Source of the DNA: Collinsella sp.
GTDB taxonomy: Bacteria > Actinomycetota > Coriobacteriia > Coriobacteriales > Coriobacteriaceae
Length of the DNA: 64,000 nt
NCBI GenBank assembly: GCA_031295385.1
Contig: JAUMOL010000007.1
Span: 1-64,000, forward strand
Direction: 5' to 3'
This document shows positions 49,894-57,997 of this stretch, in pieces. A program made the position numbers and the translations under genes. The notes below the pieces were generated by a model. That model had not been told where the DNA came from, ran no database searches, and saw only the letters and a list, made by a program, of their open reading frames with translations. Numbering within the stretch: position 1 is the stretch's first letter; the number at the start of each line of letters is the position of its first letter.

Positions 49894-50808
49894 ATGGCCG
49901 ACAATCGCAAGCGCGCGTCTCGTGGCGGCAAGCAGGCCGCTTCTGGCTCGCGTCCGATTCGCCGTAACGACCGCGCTGCCGCTTCCAAGGGCCAGCGCGA
50001 TCGCACCCAGGCCGCACGTCCTCAGCGCGATCGCAACCGCGACAACGTTCAGGTCCCCAAGGGCGAGTTTATCGAAGGCCGCCGTGCTGCCGCCGAGGCG
50101 CTACGCACTGGTTTTCCCATCAAGTGCGCGCTCATTGTCGAGGGTGGAGAGCGCGATGCCGCCTTGTCGCGCCTGGTCGACGACCTCAATGCCGCGGGCG
50201 TCCGCATTAAGTATGTGCCGCGTGCGCAGCTCGACGCACTGTCGAGCCATGGCGCTCATCAGGGCATCGCACTCGAGGTTGGCAACTTCCCCTATGCTGA
50301 TGTCGCCGATATTCTCGACCGCGCAGGCGACGGTCCGGCGCTTGTCGTCGTGCTCGACCATGTGACCGACGACGGCAACTTTGGCGCCATTGTGCGCTCC
50401 GCCGAGGTCGTGGGCGCGGCCGGCGTCGTCATCGCCAACAAGCGTGCCGCCGGCGTGACCGTGGGCAGCTACAAGACCTCGGCCGGTGCTGTCATGCATC
50501 TGCCTATCGCGCAGGTTCCCAATATTGCCCGTGCACTCGATGACCTCAAGGCCGCTGGTTTTTGGGTGGGCGGCGCCTCCGAGCACGCCGAGGGCAGCTG
50601 CTGGGATGCTCCCTTCGAGGGCCGCGTGGCGCTCGTCATGGGCTCCGAGGGCGACGGCATCTCGCGCCTGGTGCTCGAGAAATGCGACTTTATGACCAAG
50701 CTTCCCCAGCGCGGCATGACCGAGAGCCTCAATGTTGCCCAGGCGACCACGGCGCTGTGCTTTGAGTGGCTGCGCCGCAACGTCGGCGAGCTCATGGGGG
50801 AGGAGTAG
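49894..50808 (+). CDS. rlmB: 23S rRNA (guanosine-2'-O-)-methyltransferase RlmB family
   Basis: A 304-residue SpoU/TrmH-type methyltransferase. The first ~55 residues are a Lys/Arg/Gln-rich basic tail, followed by the substrate-binding domain (FIEGRRAAAEAL) and the SPOUT knot motifs DDGNFGAIVRSAE near 170-182, VMGSEGDGIS near 250 and SLNVAQATTALC near 275. RlmB methylates G2251 in E. coli; relatives differ in target. AGGAGGT precedes ATG 49894. The yacP-like gene follows 3 bp later. In Bacillus, mrnC lies between cysS and rlmB; it is missing here. Confidence 0.9.
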   Translation: MADNRKRASRGGKQAASGSRPIRRNDRAAASKGQRDRTQAARPQRDRNRDNVQVPKGEFIEGRRAAAEALRTGFPIKCALIVEGGERDAALSRLVDDLNAAGVRIKYVPRAQLDALSSHGAHQGIALEVGNFPYADVADILDRAGDGPALVVVLDHVTDDGNFGAIVRSAEVVGAAGVVIANKRAAGVTVGSYKTSAGAVMHLPIAQVPNIARALDDLKAAGFWVGGASEHAEGSCWDAPFEGRVALVMGSEGDGISRLVLEKCDFMTKLPQRGMTESLNVAQATTALCFEWLRRNVGELMGEE

Positions 50809-50811
50809 CGC

Positions 50812-51489
50812 ATGTCCAAAAAGAACCGTGCCAAGTCCAAGGCCAAGCGCTTTGGCGAGGGCTCGGCCAAGCCGATTGTTTCGGCCGCGACCTACGGCGT
50901 GGGCGGCAATGCGTTTGCGCAGGCCATCGCCGACCCGGTCTCGACGGTGCACTCCAATAAGCCCGAGCTGCTGGTGGTCGACGGCTACAACGTGATCCAC
51001 TGCACGCCGCGCTACGAAAAGCTCGTGTACGACCATTCAGACGATCCGTATTCCAGCGACGTTCACGATATGGCACGCACCGCCCTCATCAACGACGTCG
51101 CCGCCTTTGCCCAGGGCCGCTACGAGGCCGTGATCGTGTTCGACGGCGCGGGCAATATCTCCAACGAGCGCCCCAACCTGCCGGCCCGCGGCGTGCGCAT
51201 CGAGTTTTCGCCGACGGGCGTTTCTGCCGATACCGTGGTGCAAAAGCTCTGCATCGAGGCGCGCGAGGAAGGCCGCGCGTGCTCCGTGGTATCGAGCGAC
51301 GGCACGATCCAGGCCGTCGTCATGGGCAAGGGCGTCACGCGCATCTCGAGCCGTATGCTGGTGGACGAGATCAAACAGATCGACAACGACGTGCACGAGG
51401 CCGAGGAGGCCCCGCAGATCAAGATGACCCTGGGCAGCCGTCTAAGCCCCGAGGCCCTGGCCAAGCTCAAAGCTCTGCGCGGGAGGTAG
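50812..51489 (+). CDS. YacP/Rae1-like NYN domain ribonuclease
   Basis: A 225-residue protein. The N-terminal ~45 residues are basic (KKNRAKSKAKRFGEG). From residue 50 comes the NYN (PIN-like) core: LLVVDGYNVIH near 52-62, the middle ALINDVAAFAQGRYEAVIVFDGAG with catalytic Asp, and a late SSDGTIQ near 160. In Bacillus, Rae1 cleaves mRNA in the ribosome A site. Neighbour rlmB and the disA...cysS gene order support orthology, but the target specificity cannot be read here. Starts 3 bp after rlmB. Confidence 0.85.
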   Translation: MSKKNRAKSKAKRFGEGSAKPIVSAATYGVGGNAFAQAIADPVSTVHSNKPELLVVDGYNVIHCTPRYEKLVYDHSDDPYSSDVHDMARTALINDVAAFAQGRYEAVIVFDGAGNISNERPNLPARGVRIEFSPTGVSADTVVQKLCIEAREEGRACSVVSSDGTIQAVVMGKGVTRISSRMLVDEIKQIDNDVHEAEEAPQIKMTLGSRLSPEALAKLKALRGR

Positions 51490-51516
51490 GGGAGTTGGCG
51501 GGGCGATGCTGTCTCG

Positions 51517-52857
51517 CTAACTCCATTCAGCGATGTCGATCATTCTTTCGAGGCGCCATGTTAGCGCCTCTTTTAGATAAGGCAGTCTCGCTGTAAGAGC
51601 GTCGTTTTTGGATAGGATTTCGATTGCCTCGTCAACGAAACCCTCGAGTTTGTCGCCGTCAAACCAGCCCATGTCCTCGACGAGCAACATTTGTTTGGCG
51701 GGGCTTGAATGAAATTGTGCGCTGGTAAAACTGTGCTCTCCCGCCCTAAGCTCCTCTAGTGATATGTTGCACCAGAGTGATGAGCCCGAATCGAAGATAG
51801 GGGCAGGTCTGCAGGCTAGCGTGTTTACGTTTCGCACAAGGCCAAAGTTGCGCCAATGGCGATCATAGTTGGCAATGATGTCATCGCATACGATCATGCG
51901 GTCAAGGGCGTCTTTTATATCCGTCGCTCCAAGCTCCTCGCAGTTTGCTACATACCGTTCGTAATCGGTTAGTCGCTCGTCTGCATTTGCATGCTGGTTT
52001 ACATAGAACGCAGGGACATACTCTTCTTCATCAGTTAAGAAGACATCGCATATGCTCAGGGCGGAAGTGCCCGTGCCCTCGAGCGAGTAAGGCACATAAT
52101 CGCAAGCGTTTAGGATGCGACGGTGAAGTGCAGTCGCCACCAGCTCGTTATAAGGTTCCTGGTTTAGATGTGCACCTGCCTTGTGGAGGATTCGACGGTC
52201 ATCCTCGCATGTCCAGTACTTTTGAAGATTGCCGTCCGAGGTGTTATCGGGCTTTGCGGCAGCTGCCTTGCCCTCTGGGGCGAAGGGCGCGATGCTGAGA
52301 GAGACGTCGTCAAAAGCATTATTGAAGAAATTGATATCTTCCCACGCGAGACCGGAGTCTTGGGGCCTAATCCAATACTGGTCGGATAAGGAGAGGCCAA
52401 GATTTCGCTGGACGAGTTCATCGGGAACATCGACTGCGGCTTCTGCAAGCAGGGAGGCTAGTCCAATGCGTGCGAGCGGGATACCGCGGCCGCGCCACCA
52501 GATGCGGAAGGAGTCGAGCGATATGGGGCTATTAGGGCCAAATACTCCAATAGGGGCGTGGGCGTAATCGACGTCGGCGCCGATGTGGGTGAAGTCTTTT
52601 CGCGATGTGCTGTAGACCAGTTGGGCTACTTCGTGCGTGCGGTTCATGAGGGTAAATGCGACTTCGCTTTTCCCATGCCCACGACGAGGTCGTCCCCCTC
52701 TTTTGGTTGCGGAGCGGAGTCGCGCGTCTACGCTGTCTTTGTCGATGAGCCACACGCCAGAAGCCTTGCGGGCGGTCAGCGCGCCGTTCTTAATGAGCTC
52801 CTGCACCCTGCGCGGGCTGATGCCGAGCAGCTCGGCTGCTTCCTTGGTAGTCAACAT
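51517..52857 (-). CDS. HTH domain fused to a HipA-like kinase
   Basis: A 446-residue protein not in the standard HipBA form. Residues 1-50 are an excisionase/MerR-like DNA-binding domain (TTKEAAELLGISPRRVQELIKNGAL), then a basic hinge (KRGGRPRRGHGK, 52-63). The rest is a remote HipA-like kinase: SDGNLQKYW near 207-215 (Lys-Tyr-Trp nucleotide loop), K227 in RRILHKAG, the catalytic loop NYDRHWRNFGL at 330-340, and the metal-binding D356 in PIFDSGSSLW. So toxin and DNA-binder appear joined in one polypeptide. ATG 52857 follows a GAAGGG site. A perfect inverted repeat ends 10 bp upstream. No partner gene is adjacent. Target unknown. Confidence 0.8.
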   Translation of the reverse strand: MLTTKEAAELLGISPRRVQELIKNGALTARKASGVWLIDKDSVDARLRSATKRGGRPRRGHGKSEVAFTLMNRTHEVAQLVYSTSRKDFTHIGADVDYAHAPIGVFGPNSPISLDSFRIWWRGRGIPLARIGLASLLAEAAVDVPDELVQRNLGLSLSDQYWIRPQDSGLAWEDINFFNNAFDDVSLSIAPFAPEGKAAAAKPDNTSDGNLQKYWTCEDDRRILHKAGAHLNQEPYNELVATALHRRILNACDYVPYSLEGTGTSALSICDVFLTDEEEYVPAFYVNQHANADERLTDYERYVANCEELGATDIKDALDRMIVCDDIIANYDRHWRNFGLVRNVNTLACRPAPIFDSGSSLWCNISLEELRAGEHSFTSAQFHSSPAKQMLLVEDMGWFDGDKLEGFVDEAIEILSKNDALTARLPYLKEALTWRLERMIDIAEWS

Positions 52858-52867
52858 CGCGAAACCC

Positions 52868-52927
52868 TTCGCCAGAACGAATAGTTTTATATAGCCAATT
52901 GTAATTAAAACTATTCGTTCTGGCGAA
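52868..52927. promoter_or_regulatory. Perfect 22-bp inverted repeat upstream of the HTH-HipA gene
   Basis: Arms 52868-52889 and 52906-52927 (TTCGCCAGAACGAATAGTTT... and its exact complement) with a 16-bp A/T-rich centre that contains TATATAA on the minus strand. The proximal arm ends 10 bp before the start codon, so bound protein would cover promoter and ribosome site. Likely autoregulatory operator; an mRNA hairpin is the alternative. Confidence 0.8.
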
Positions 52928-53080
52928 TGGTTTTAAGATTGAGGGCGCACTGACAGAAATGAACGGGCCTGGTACGCGCTGTTGCTGGATTTTGCATATT
53001 TATATAACGCCGTGCGGCCTGTTGCGCCCCGTCCGCAATTCCATTATTCTTAACAGGCTTCGCGCGAAAGCGCCAAGTGT

Positions 53081-53155
53081 GCCAGTGTGGCGCAACGGTA
53101 GCGCAACTGATTTGTAATCAGTGGGTTGCAGGTTCGATTCCTGTCACTGGCTCCA
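53081..53155 (+). tRNA. tRNA-Thr (anticodon TGT)
   Basis: A 75-nt cloverleaf with encoded CCA. Acceptor GCCAGTG/CACTGGC, D-arm GCGC/GCGC, anticodon stem ACTGA/TCAGT with loop TTTGTAA, T-loop TTCGATT. A -10-like TATAAC lies about 75 bp upstream (53003-53008). Confidence 0.95.
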
Positions 53156-53165
53156 TGAGAGTTTC

Positions 53166-53200
53166 GGGCTCTGTCTCTATATGGGACAGAGCCCGTTTCT
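53166..53200 (+). terminator. Terminator of tRNA-Thr
   Basis: GGGCTCTGTC/GACAGAGCCC stem, followed by GTTTCTATTT, 10 bp after the tRNA. Confidence 0.85.
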
Positions 53201-53270
53201 ATTTAGGTGGCGCGCCATCAGGTTAGCGCCCATCCCGTTTTTGGTTTGTCTCGTCCTCCAGTTTGTCTAA

Positions 53271-53315
53271 ATCTGTAACACCAAGACCGATATTTGGCAT
53301 CTATCTGTTACAGAT
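53271..53315. repeat. TGTTACAGAT hairpin, copy 1
   Basis: ATCTGTAACA (53271-53280) and TGTTACAGAT (53306-53315) form a perfect 10-bp inverted repeat with a 25-nt spacer. Copy 2 begins exactly 80 bp later with identical arms and the same spacer length but a different spacer. Confidence 0.85.
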
Positions 53316-53350
53316 TGAGATGAAACTTAGGGTGTTTTAGGAATATCTTG

Positions 53351-53395
53351 ATCTGTAACATGTAGAAGCGGAATAGGCCTCTTGCTGTTACAGAT
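53351..53395. repeat. TGTTACAGAT hairpin, copy 2
   Basis: Arms 53351-53360 and 53386-53395, identical to copy 1. Followed by CGAGACAAG, whose complement (TTGTCTCG) is found before copy 1 near 53245-53252. Confidence 0.85.
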
Positions 53396-53476
53396 CGAGA
53401 CAAGGGCGGGTGCGGACCTGGATGTTCTGCTCGAGCGTGGATTTCTGGACACGCGAGCGAAGAAAATCTTCCGACC

Positions 53477-53496
53477 GGAGAACGAGCGTGGATAAT
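53477..53496. repeat. 20-bp flanking repeat, left copy
   Basis: GGAGAACGAGCGTGGATAAT, matched at 18 of 20 positions by 57528-57547 in the same orientation. The two copies bracket the PTS/beta-glucosidase/RpiR genes. Confidence 0.6.
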
Positions 53497-53557
53497 TAAC
53501 TTGGATAGGGAGCTAAGGTAAACACCGATTGTCTATCGAAGGCTTTAGAAACGACGA

Positions 53558-53582
53558 CCCCGATTTCATTGTGGAATCGGGG
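53558..53582 (-). terminator. Hairpin downstream of the PTS operon
   Basis: CCCCGATT/AATCGGGG stem with a 9-nt loop, about 107 bp after the PTS gene stop on the minus strand. The T-run is weak. Confidence 0.45.
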
Positions 53583-53688
53583 CCGTTTGTGCCTGAGGAA
53601 TCCGAATGGATTAATCGAGCTCCTAAGGGACTTCTTGGGTTCTTGCTAATGGTCTGCCGAGGATGTCCCCAATGCAAGCAGCGGGCAT

Positions 53689-55089
53689 CTACTCAATATA
53701 GTTGGGATTCTTCTTGGTGATCACGCGTGCAGCGATGAACGAGACGACGATGGCGATGACGGCGACAACGCACGCCAGTACGAAGTTGCCCATGGATCCA
53801 TCGGGAGCGATAAAGATCAGCGCAGAAAGAAGACCGGGGCATGCTCCCGCAACATACTCCTTCAGGACGAAGATACCTGCAGGGAGTCCCGCGCAGAGGG
53901 CGCCGATTGCCGTGCCGACAAGCAGGCGGGGACGCTCGATGAGGCAGCCATAAAATGCGGGCTCAGTTACGCCACAGAGTGCGGTGACGGCAACCGTGGT
54001 GACCATACCTCTCTTCTCCTTGTTGCCTTTCATTGCAGTTGCCAAGGCGAGACTCGTGCCGCCAATGCAGAGGTTTGAGATGAAGCCAAAGATGATGGGC
54101 GCCCAGCCGAGCTGCGCCAAGCTCGTAACTTCGATCGCGATGTAGGCCTTATCAAGACCGAGCATGACAAAATAGGGGTTAAGGGCTGCAAGGATTGGAG
54201 TAGCGATAAATGCCACGTTATCCATGAGCCACGTGGCGGCATCACTCAGCGCGTAGCCCATCATGCTGCCGGCGGGGCCGAGGATAATCAGCTCAACAGG
54301 CACGACGATGAACATGGTGAGCAGCGGCTTCAAGAACAGTTTGGTAATGTCGGGGATGATTTTCTGAAGACCGCGATCAACAAAGTACATGAACACAACG
54401 CCCAGTACGATTGGCACCACCGTGCTCGAGTAGTCATTCGTCGGGATGGGGATGCCAAGAAAGTCGAGACCCTCAGCACCGCTAATAGACGAGCTAATCA
54501 TGATTGCGCCCAGCAGTGCGCCCATGATAGGCTGCATCTTCATGACGGCGGCGAGCTGATAGCCGAGGTAAACGGGCAGGAAGCTAAATGAGGCGCTGAA
54601 GATCGCCAGCAGAACCTGGGCGGTTCCGCTATCGGTGCTCAATCCACAATAATTGACCAGGAGATTCTTGATCGAAAGAATGAGTCCGCCAACGATGAGC
54701 GCCGGGACGATGGGCATGAATACCTGTGCAGAGACGTTCCCGAATTTCTCAATCAAGCCCATGGCGGTGTTACCGCTTTTAATGCCTTCTGCAAGGTCTT
54801 TGGCGGTTTGGGCATCGTCGGCAACCGTGCCACCGCCGACTTCGATTCCCGCGAAGTCGAGGAAGTCGTTGTAAGCCTCGGTGACGTTGGGGCCGATGAT
54901 CACCTGAAGCTGGCCACCGCTGACTACTGCCCCGAGCGCCTGGTCGGCCGATTTGGCGAGCTGGAGATCGATGATCGAGGTGTCTCGTGCGTCGATGCGA
55001 AGGCGCGTCGCACAATGAGTTACCGATGTAATGTTCTCTTTGCCGCCAACAGCCTTTAGGACTGTTTCGGACATTGCCTGATATTTCAT
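53689..55089 (-). CDS. PTS beta-glucoside-type transporter subunit IIBC
   Basis: A 466-residue sugar transporter. The N-terminal IIB domain (1-80) has the phospho-Cys26 in THCATRLR. The IIC domain (about 105-460) has about ten membrane helices and the conserved GVTEPAFYG motif near 375. There is no IIA domain, so phosphate must come from a IIA encoded elsewhere. It imports and phosphorylates a sugar of the beta-glucoside/sucrose/trehalose group. The partner 6-phospho-beta-glucosidase 9 bp upstream makes a beta-glucoside such as cellobiose, salicin or arbutin the likely substrate. Operon is read leftward. Confidence 0.92.
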   Translation of the reverse strand: MKYQAMSETVLKAVGGKENITSVTHCATRLRIDARDTSIIDLQLAKSADQALGAVVSGGQLQVIIGPNVTEAYNDFLDFAGIEVGGGTVADDAQTAKDLAEGIKSGNTAMGLIEKFGNVSAQVFMPIVPALIVGGLILSIKNLLVNYCGLSTDSGTAQVLLAIFSASFSFLPVYLGYQLAAVMKMQPIMGALLGAIMISSSISGAEGLDFLGIPIPTNDYSSTVVPIVLGVVFMYFVDRGLQKIIPDITKLFLKPLLTMFIVVPVELIILGPAGSMMGYALSDAATWLMDNVAFIATPILAALNPYFVMLGLDKAYIAIEVTSLAQLGWAPIIFGFISNLCIGGTSLALATAMKGNKEKRGMVTTVAVTALCGVTEPAFYGCLIERPRLLVGTAIGALCAGLPAGIFVLKEYVAGACPGLLSALIFIAPDGSMGNFVLACVVAVIAIVVSFIAARVITKKNPNYIE

Positions 55090-55098
55090 CTCTTTCTC

Positions 55099-56517
55099 CT
55101 AACCTTCCTGCTCCTGATACTTCGAGATAAGGTCTCGGTACCAATACCAGCTCTTTTTGGGGGTGCGCTCCAGATTGTTCTCGAAGTCGATATGGACAAG
55201 TCCGTATCGTTTTTCGTAGCCGTTGATCCAGCTATACAGATCCATCGTCGACCAGAGGTAGTAGCCCTCAACGCGCGCGCCGTCGCGCTTAGCCCTCATC
55301 ATGTGCTCGATGAACTGGCCCAGAAGCTCGATGCGGTCATCATCGTGGATCATTCCGTCTGCGTCTGGTTGCTCATAGGCGCCATGTCCGTTTTCCGTAA
55401 TAAAGATGCGGGGCGCGTCATAGCGCTCGTGGACATCCATGATGGTTGAATACATGCAACTTGGGAGTATTTCGCGGCCCCATTTATTGCGGGGAACATT
55501 GCTGTCGCGGGCGCTTTCAAACAAGGGCGCAATGCATTTTCCTTCGACCTTTTTGCTCGAACCGCCCTTATTGTTCGCCGAAACGGCAAGCTCTCCACCG
55601 TGCCAGTCGGTTACATACTCTCGGCAATACACGTTGAGTCCAATAAAATCGACTTTACCGTCGCTGAATTCTTCTACGTCATTTGGGGATCGATAGAGCG
55701 AGACGCCAAGTTTTTCAAGGATTTCGTCCATTTCTGGCGGCAGTTGACCCTGAAGCGCTGGTGCCAGAATCATGCGATTGGCGAAAAAGTCTGCGTATCG
55801 AAATACGTCATCGGGGTGCTCGGTTGCCGGGTCGAGTTCGACAACGCCGCCATCGTGGACGGCGCCGATGATGCCGTCGTAGCCCATTTGACGATATGCT
55901 CGGACTGCGAGTGCGCTTGCGCGCATCAGGTTGTACTGAAACTGCATGTACGACTGAACATCGAGCGATCGATTGGGGGGATAGTTGCCCAACATGTTTA
56001 CGCAGTAGCTGTAGAAATGCGGCTCGTTAACGGTAGCCCAGATTTTGACGCGGTCTCCAAAGCGCTCAAAGCAAATCTTGGCGTATTTGCAGAACCACTC
56101 TGCCATGTCGTTGTTCAGCCATCCGCCTTTGCAAGCAAGCGTGAATGGCAGATCGTAATGGAACAGCGTAACGTTGGGCTCTATGCCATTTTCGAGGCAG
56201 CAATCAATGACCCGATTATAAAAATCGATACCCTCTTCATTCACTTTGCCGATACCGGTGGGGATGATTCGACTCCATGAAAGAGAGAAGCGATAGGTGT
56301 TTTGTCCGCCTTCTTTCATCATGCGGATATCTTCTTCATAGCGATGGTAGAAGTCGCAAGATACATCACCGTCAACATGGTTGATGTTCTTATTGCTTGT
56401 GTGGCTAAAGAAATCCCACTCACCAAGGCCTTTGCCGTCTTCGTTCCAGGCACCCTCGCACTGATAAGACGCCGTGGCGGAACCCCAGAGAAACGGCATG
56501 TTGTTCACGTTGCCCAT
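55099..56517 (-). CDS. 6-phospho-beta-glucosidase (GH1)
   Basis: A 472-residue GH1 enzyme. FLWGSATASYQCEGAW at the start, acid/base Glu in ATVNEPHFYS near 164 and nucleophile Glu in FITENGHGAYE near 375 are in place. Family position and the linked PTS suggest it splits the phosphorylated beta-glucoside inside the cell into glucose-6-phosphate and aglycone. Start 56517 is chosen because GAAAGGGG lies five bases upstream; two earlier Met (56535, 56532) would place that site inside the gene. It is first in the bgl-PTS operon and divergent from the RpiR regulator. Confidence 0.92.
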   Translation of the reverse strand: MGNVNNMPFLWGSATASYQCEGAWNEDGKGLGEWDFFSHTSNKNINHVDGDVSCDFYHRYEEDIRMMKEGGQNTYRFSLSWSRIIPTGIGKVNEEGIDFYNRVIDCCLENGIEPNVTLFHYDLPFTLACKGGWLNNDMAEWFCKYAKICFERFGDRVKIWATVNEPHFYSYCVNMLGNYPPNRSLDVQSYMQFQYNLMRASALAVRAYRQMGYDGIIGAVHDGGVVELDPATEHPDDVFRYADFFANRMILAPALQGQLPPEMDEILEKLGVSLYRSPNDVEEFSDGKVDFIGLNVYCREYVTDWHGGELAVSANNKGGSSKKVEGKCIAPLFESARDSNVPRNKWGREILPSCMYSTIMDVHERYDAPRIFITENGHGAYEQPDADGMIHDDDRIELLGQFIEHMMRAKRDGARVEGYYLWSTMDLYSWINGYEKRYGLVHIDFENNLERTPKKSWYWYRDLISKYQEQEG

Positions 56518-56584
56518 GAATCCCCTTTCCATCATTCAACACGGTGGATACGTGTGGCGGAATTATGATTAAGATGACGTCAAC

Positions 56585-56637
56585 TGATTTGAATCATAGG
56601 AGAACGACCAAAGCTGTTTGATTCAATAAATGAATCA
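56585..56637. promoter_or_regulatory. Candidate RpiR operators
   Basis: TGATTTGAATCA (56585-56596) and TGATTCA-ATAAA-TGAATCA (56619-56637) share TGATT/GAATCA halves and lie in the gap between the divergent glucosidase and regulator genes. The second is a perfect 7-bp inverted repeat. Likely control both directions. Confidence 0.55.
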
Positions 56638-56668
56638 TGATTTCGAGGAGAGCGGAAAGAGGGATCAC

Positions 56669-57502
56669 GTGAATATCAATGACTTCGATGTGCTCAATCG
56701 CATTAGCTCCATCATCAACAGCGAGTTTGGGTCAAACGATGCCGCCATCGCTCGATATCTCATCGCTCACATTAGGCGTTCGAGCGAAATCAATGTTGCC
56801 GCAATAACCCGCGATGCATTCGTGACCCGTTCCGCTGTTCGTCGTTTCTGCAATCGATTGGGCTACCAGTCTCTTAGCGATTTGAAAGAATCATTTACTC
56901 AGTCAGTCTTTCCAAGCGACTTAAGCCATCGAGAGGAGGAATTTGGCTACGAGGAGTACAGGGCAGAGCTCGACGTTCGCATGATCGAGATGTTCGCTGA
57001 GGTTGAAAGCGGCGTGTCCGATATCGCTATTAAGCATCTTGTCGACGAAATTGATGGCCATAAAAACGTTGAAATCTGGTGCACCAATAATGTGAGCGCC
57101 AATCTCGTACGATTTCAGCAGGAAATGTTTTATGCGGGCAAGATAGTTCGCATAGTTGCTGGGGCTAACGTCGCGGAATTGAAAAACATGGGAGACGCTT
57201 CGCAGTCATTGATAATTCTCGTATCGGTCTCCGGGCTATTTGCGTCACAGGCGCGTGAGTATCTTGATTGCCGTTCGGGCAGGAAGATTCTAATTACTGC
57301 GTTTAGCAACGATGACAAATCGAGGTCTTTTGACCGTGTATATCGTCTTGGTAATGCGGGAAACGGAATTGACCGACTCGGCGTTTATTCGAAATACGCC
57401 ATGACTTATTTTTTCGACTTGCTATCGTCGTGTTACTTGAGTCGCTACCCCTGCACCAAGGGGGAGCCGCTCTATGGGTCTACTTTGGCCTGGCCCGAGT
57501 AG
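56669..57502 (+). CDS. RpiR/MurR family transcriptional regulator
   Basis: A 277-residue regulator. N-terminal RpiR HTH (about 1-75; DAFVTRSAVRRFCNRLGYQSLSDLK) and C-terminal SIS sugar-phosphate sensing domain (about 110-260; VEIWCTNNVSAN, then SLIILVSVSG). It probably senses a phosphosugar from the linked PTS and controls the divergent operon. GTG 56669 is preferred because AGAGGG lies five bases upstream; ATG 56630 lacks a ribosome site and sits inside the candidate operator. Codons here are less GC-biased (more A/T-ending) than in neighbouring core genes, which fits a later acquisition. Confidence 0.85.
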   Translation: MNINDFDVLNRISSIINSEFGSNDAAIARYLIAHIRRSSEINVAAITRDAFVTRSAVRRFCNRLGYQSLSDLKESFTQSVFPSDLSHREEEFGYEEYRAELDVRMIEMFAEVESGVSDIAIKHLVDEIDGHKNVEIWCTNNVSANLVRFQQEMFYAGKIVRIVAGANVAELKNMGDASQSLIILVSVSGLFASQAREYLDCRSGRKILITAFSNDDKSRSFDRVYRLGNAGNGIDRLGVYSKYAMTYFFDLLSSCYLSRYPCTKGEPLYGSTLAWPE

Positions 57503-57527
57503 TTGCGGCTTTACAGTTCTCTCGCCT

Positions 57528-57594
57528 GGAGAATGAACGTGGATAATCTGCCACTTTGGCCTTAGAGCCGCGCTAAAAGTGGGAGATAATCCAC
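57528..57594. repeat. 20-bp flanking repeat, right copy, inside an inverted repeat
   Basis: GGAGAATGAACGTGGATAAT (57528-57547) matches 53477-53496. Its right part starts an 18-bp inverted repeat: GTGGATAATCTGCCACTT (57539-57556) against 57577-57594, two mismatches, 20-nt loop. Confidence 0.65.
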
Positions 57595-57813
57595 GCTCGA
57601 TCGTGGCGTGGAAGCCCGATCTCGACCTATATATAGGTGCAAATAAGCCGTTATCGAAGTTCGATCCTGAAGGTGTACTCCACTACACCAAAGTGTTACC
57701 TCGGGAAACGTCACCTCAGTATCCAAAACCACCGTCCTTCATATCCAAACTCAACAAAACCGCAGGTCACAGCTATATAGATACGCCCGGCACCGTGTAT
57801 CTAGAGGTTTTCG
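57595..57813. other. Gene-free stretch before the tRNA promoter
   Basis: A frame of about 100 codons crosses this stretch, but it lacks a ribosome site, resembles no family and runs through a promoter, so it is not called. I see nothing else in it. Confidence 0.5.
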
Positions 57814-57843
57814 TTGACAGCCCCCAAGGTTGCATCGTATTAT
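57814..57843 (+). promoter_or_regulatory. Promoter of the tRNA-Tyr-Thr-Met(-tuf) unit
   Basis: Perfect -35 TTGACA (57814-57819) and near-perfect -10 TATTAT (57838-57843), 18-bp spacer, 62 bp before tRNA-Tyr. The GC-rich stretch after the -10 box is typical of stringent, strong promoters. Confidence 0.85.
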
Positions 57844-57905
57844 CTTTTTCGTTCGCGGGGGCGGCGGTCCAAAAGACCAAAGGACCTGCGGATACTTGAA
57901 CGATT

Positions 57906-57987
57906 GGGAGTTTGCCCGAGTGGTTAATGGGGACGGGCTGTAAACCCGTTGGCTCTGCCTACATAGGTTCGAATCCTATAGCTCCCA
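57906..57987 (+). tRNA. tRNA-Tyr (anticodon GTA)
   Basis: An 82-nt class-II tRNA with a long variable arm. Acceptor GGGAGTT/AGCTCCC, anticodon stem ACGGG/CCCGT with loop CTGTAAA, T-loop TTCGAAT. The 3' CCA is not encoded (CCC follows the discriminator A). Confidence 0.93.
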
Positions 57988-57997
57988 CCCGTCAAGT

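Noticed and set aside
53271..53395. Paired hairpins as a short CRISPR array
   Set aside because: Repeats are inverted pairs within each element, only two units exist, and there are no cas genes.
53529..53720. 63-codon plus-strand frame near the end of the PTS gene
   Set aside because: Overlaps a hairpin and the 3' end of the PTS gene on the other strand; no support.
57579..57899. 106-codon plus-strand frame before tRNA-Tyr
   Set aside because: No ribosome site, crosses a strong promoter and overlaps an inverted repeat; no family resemblance.
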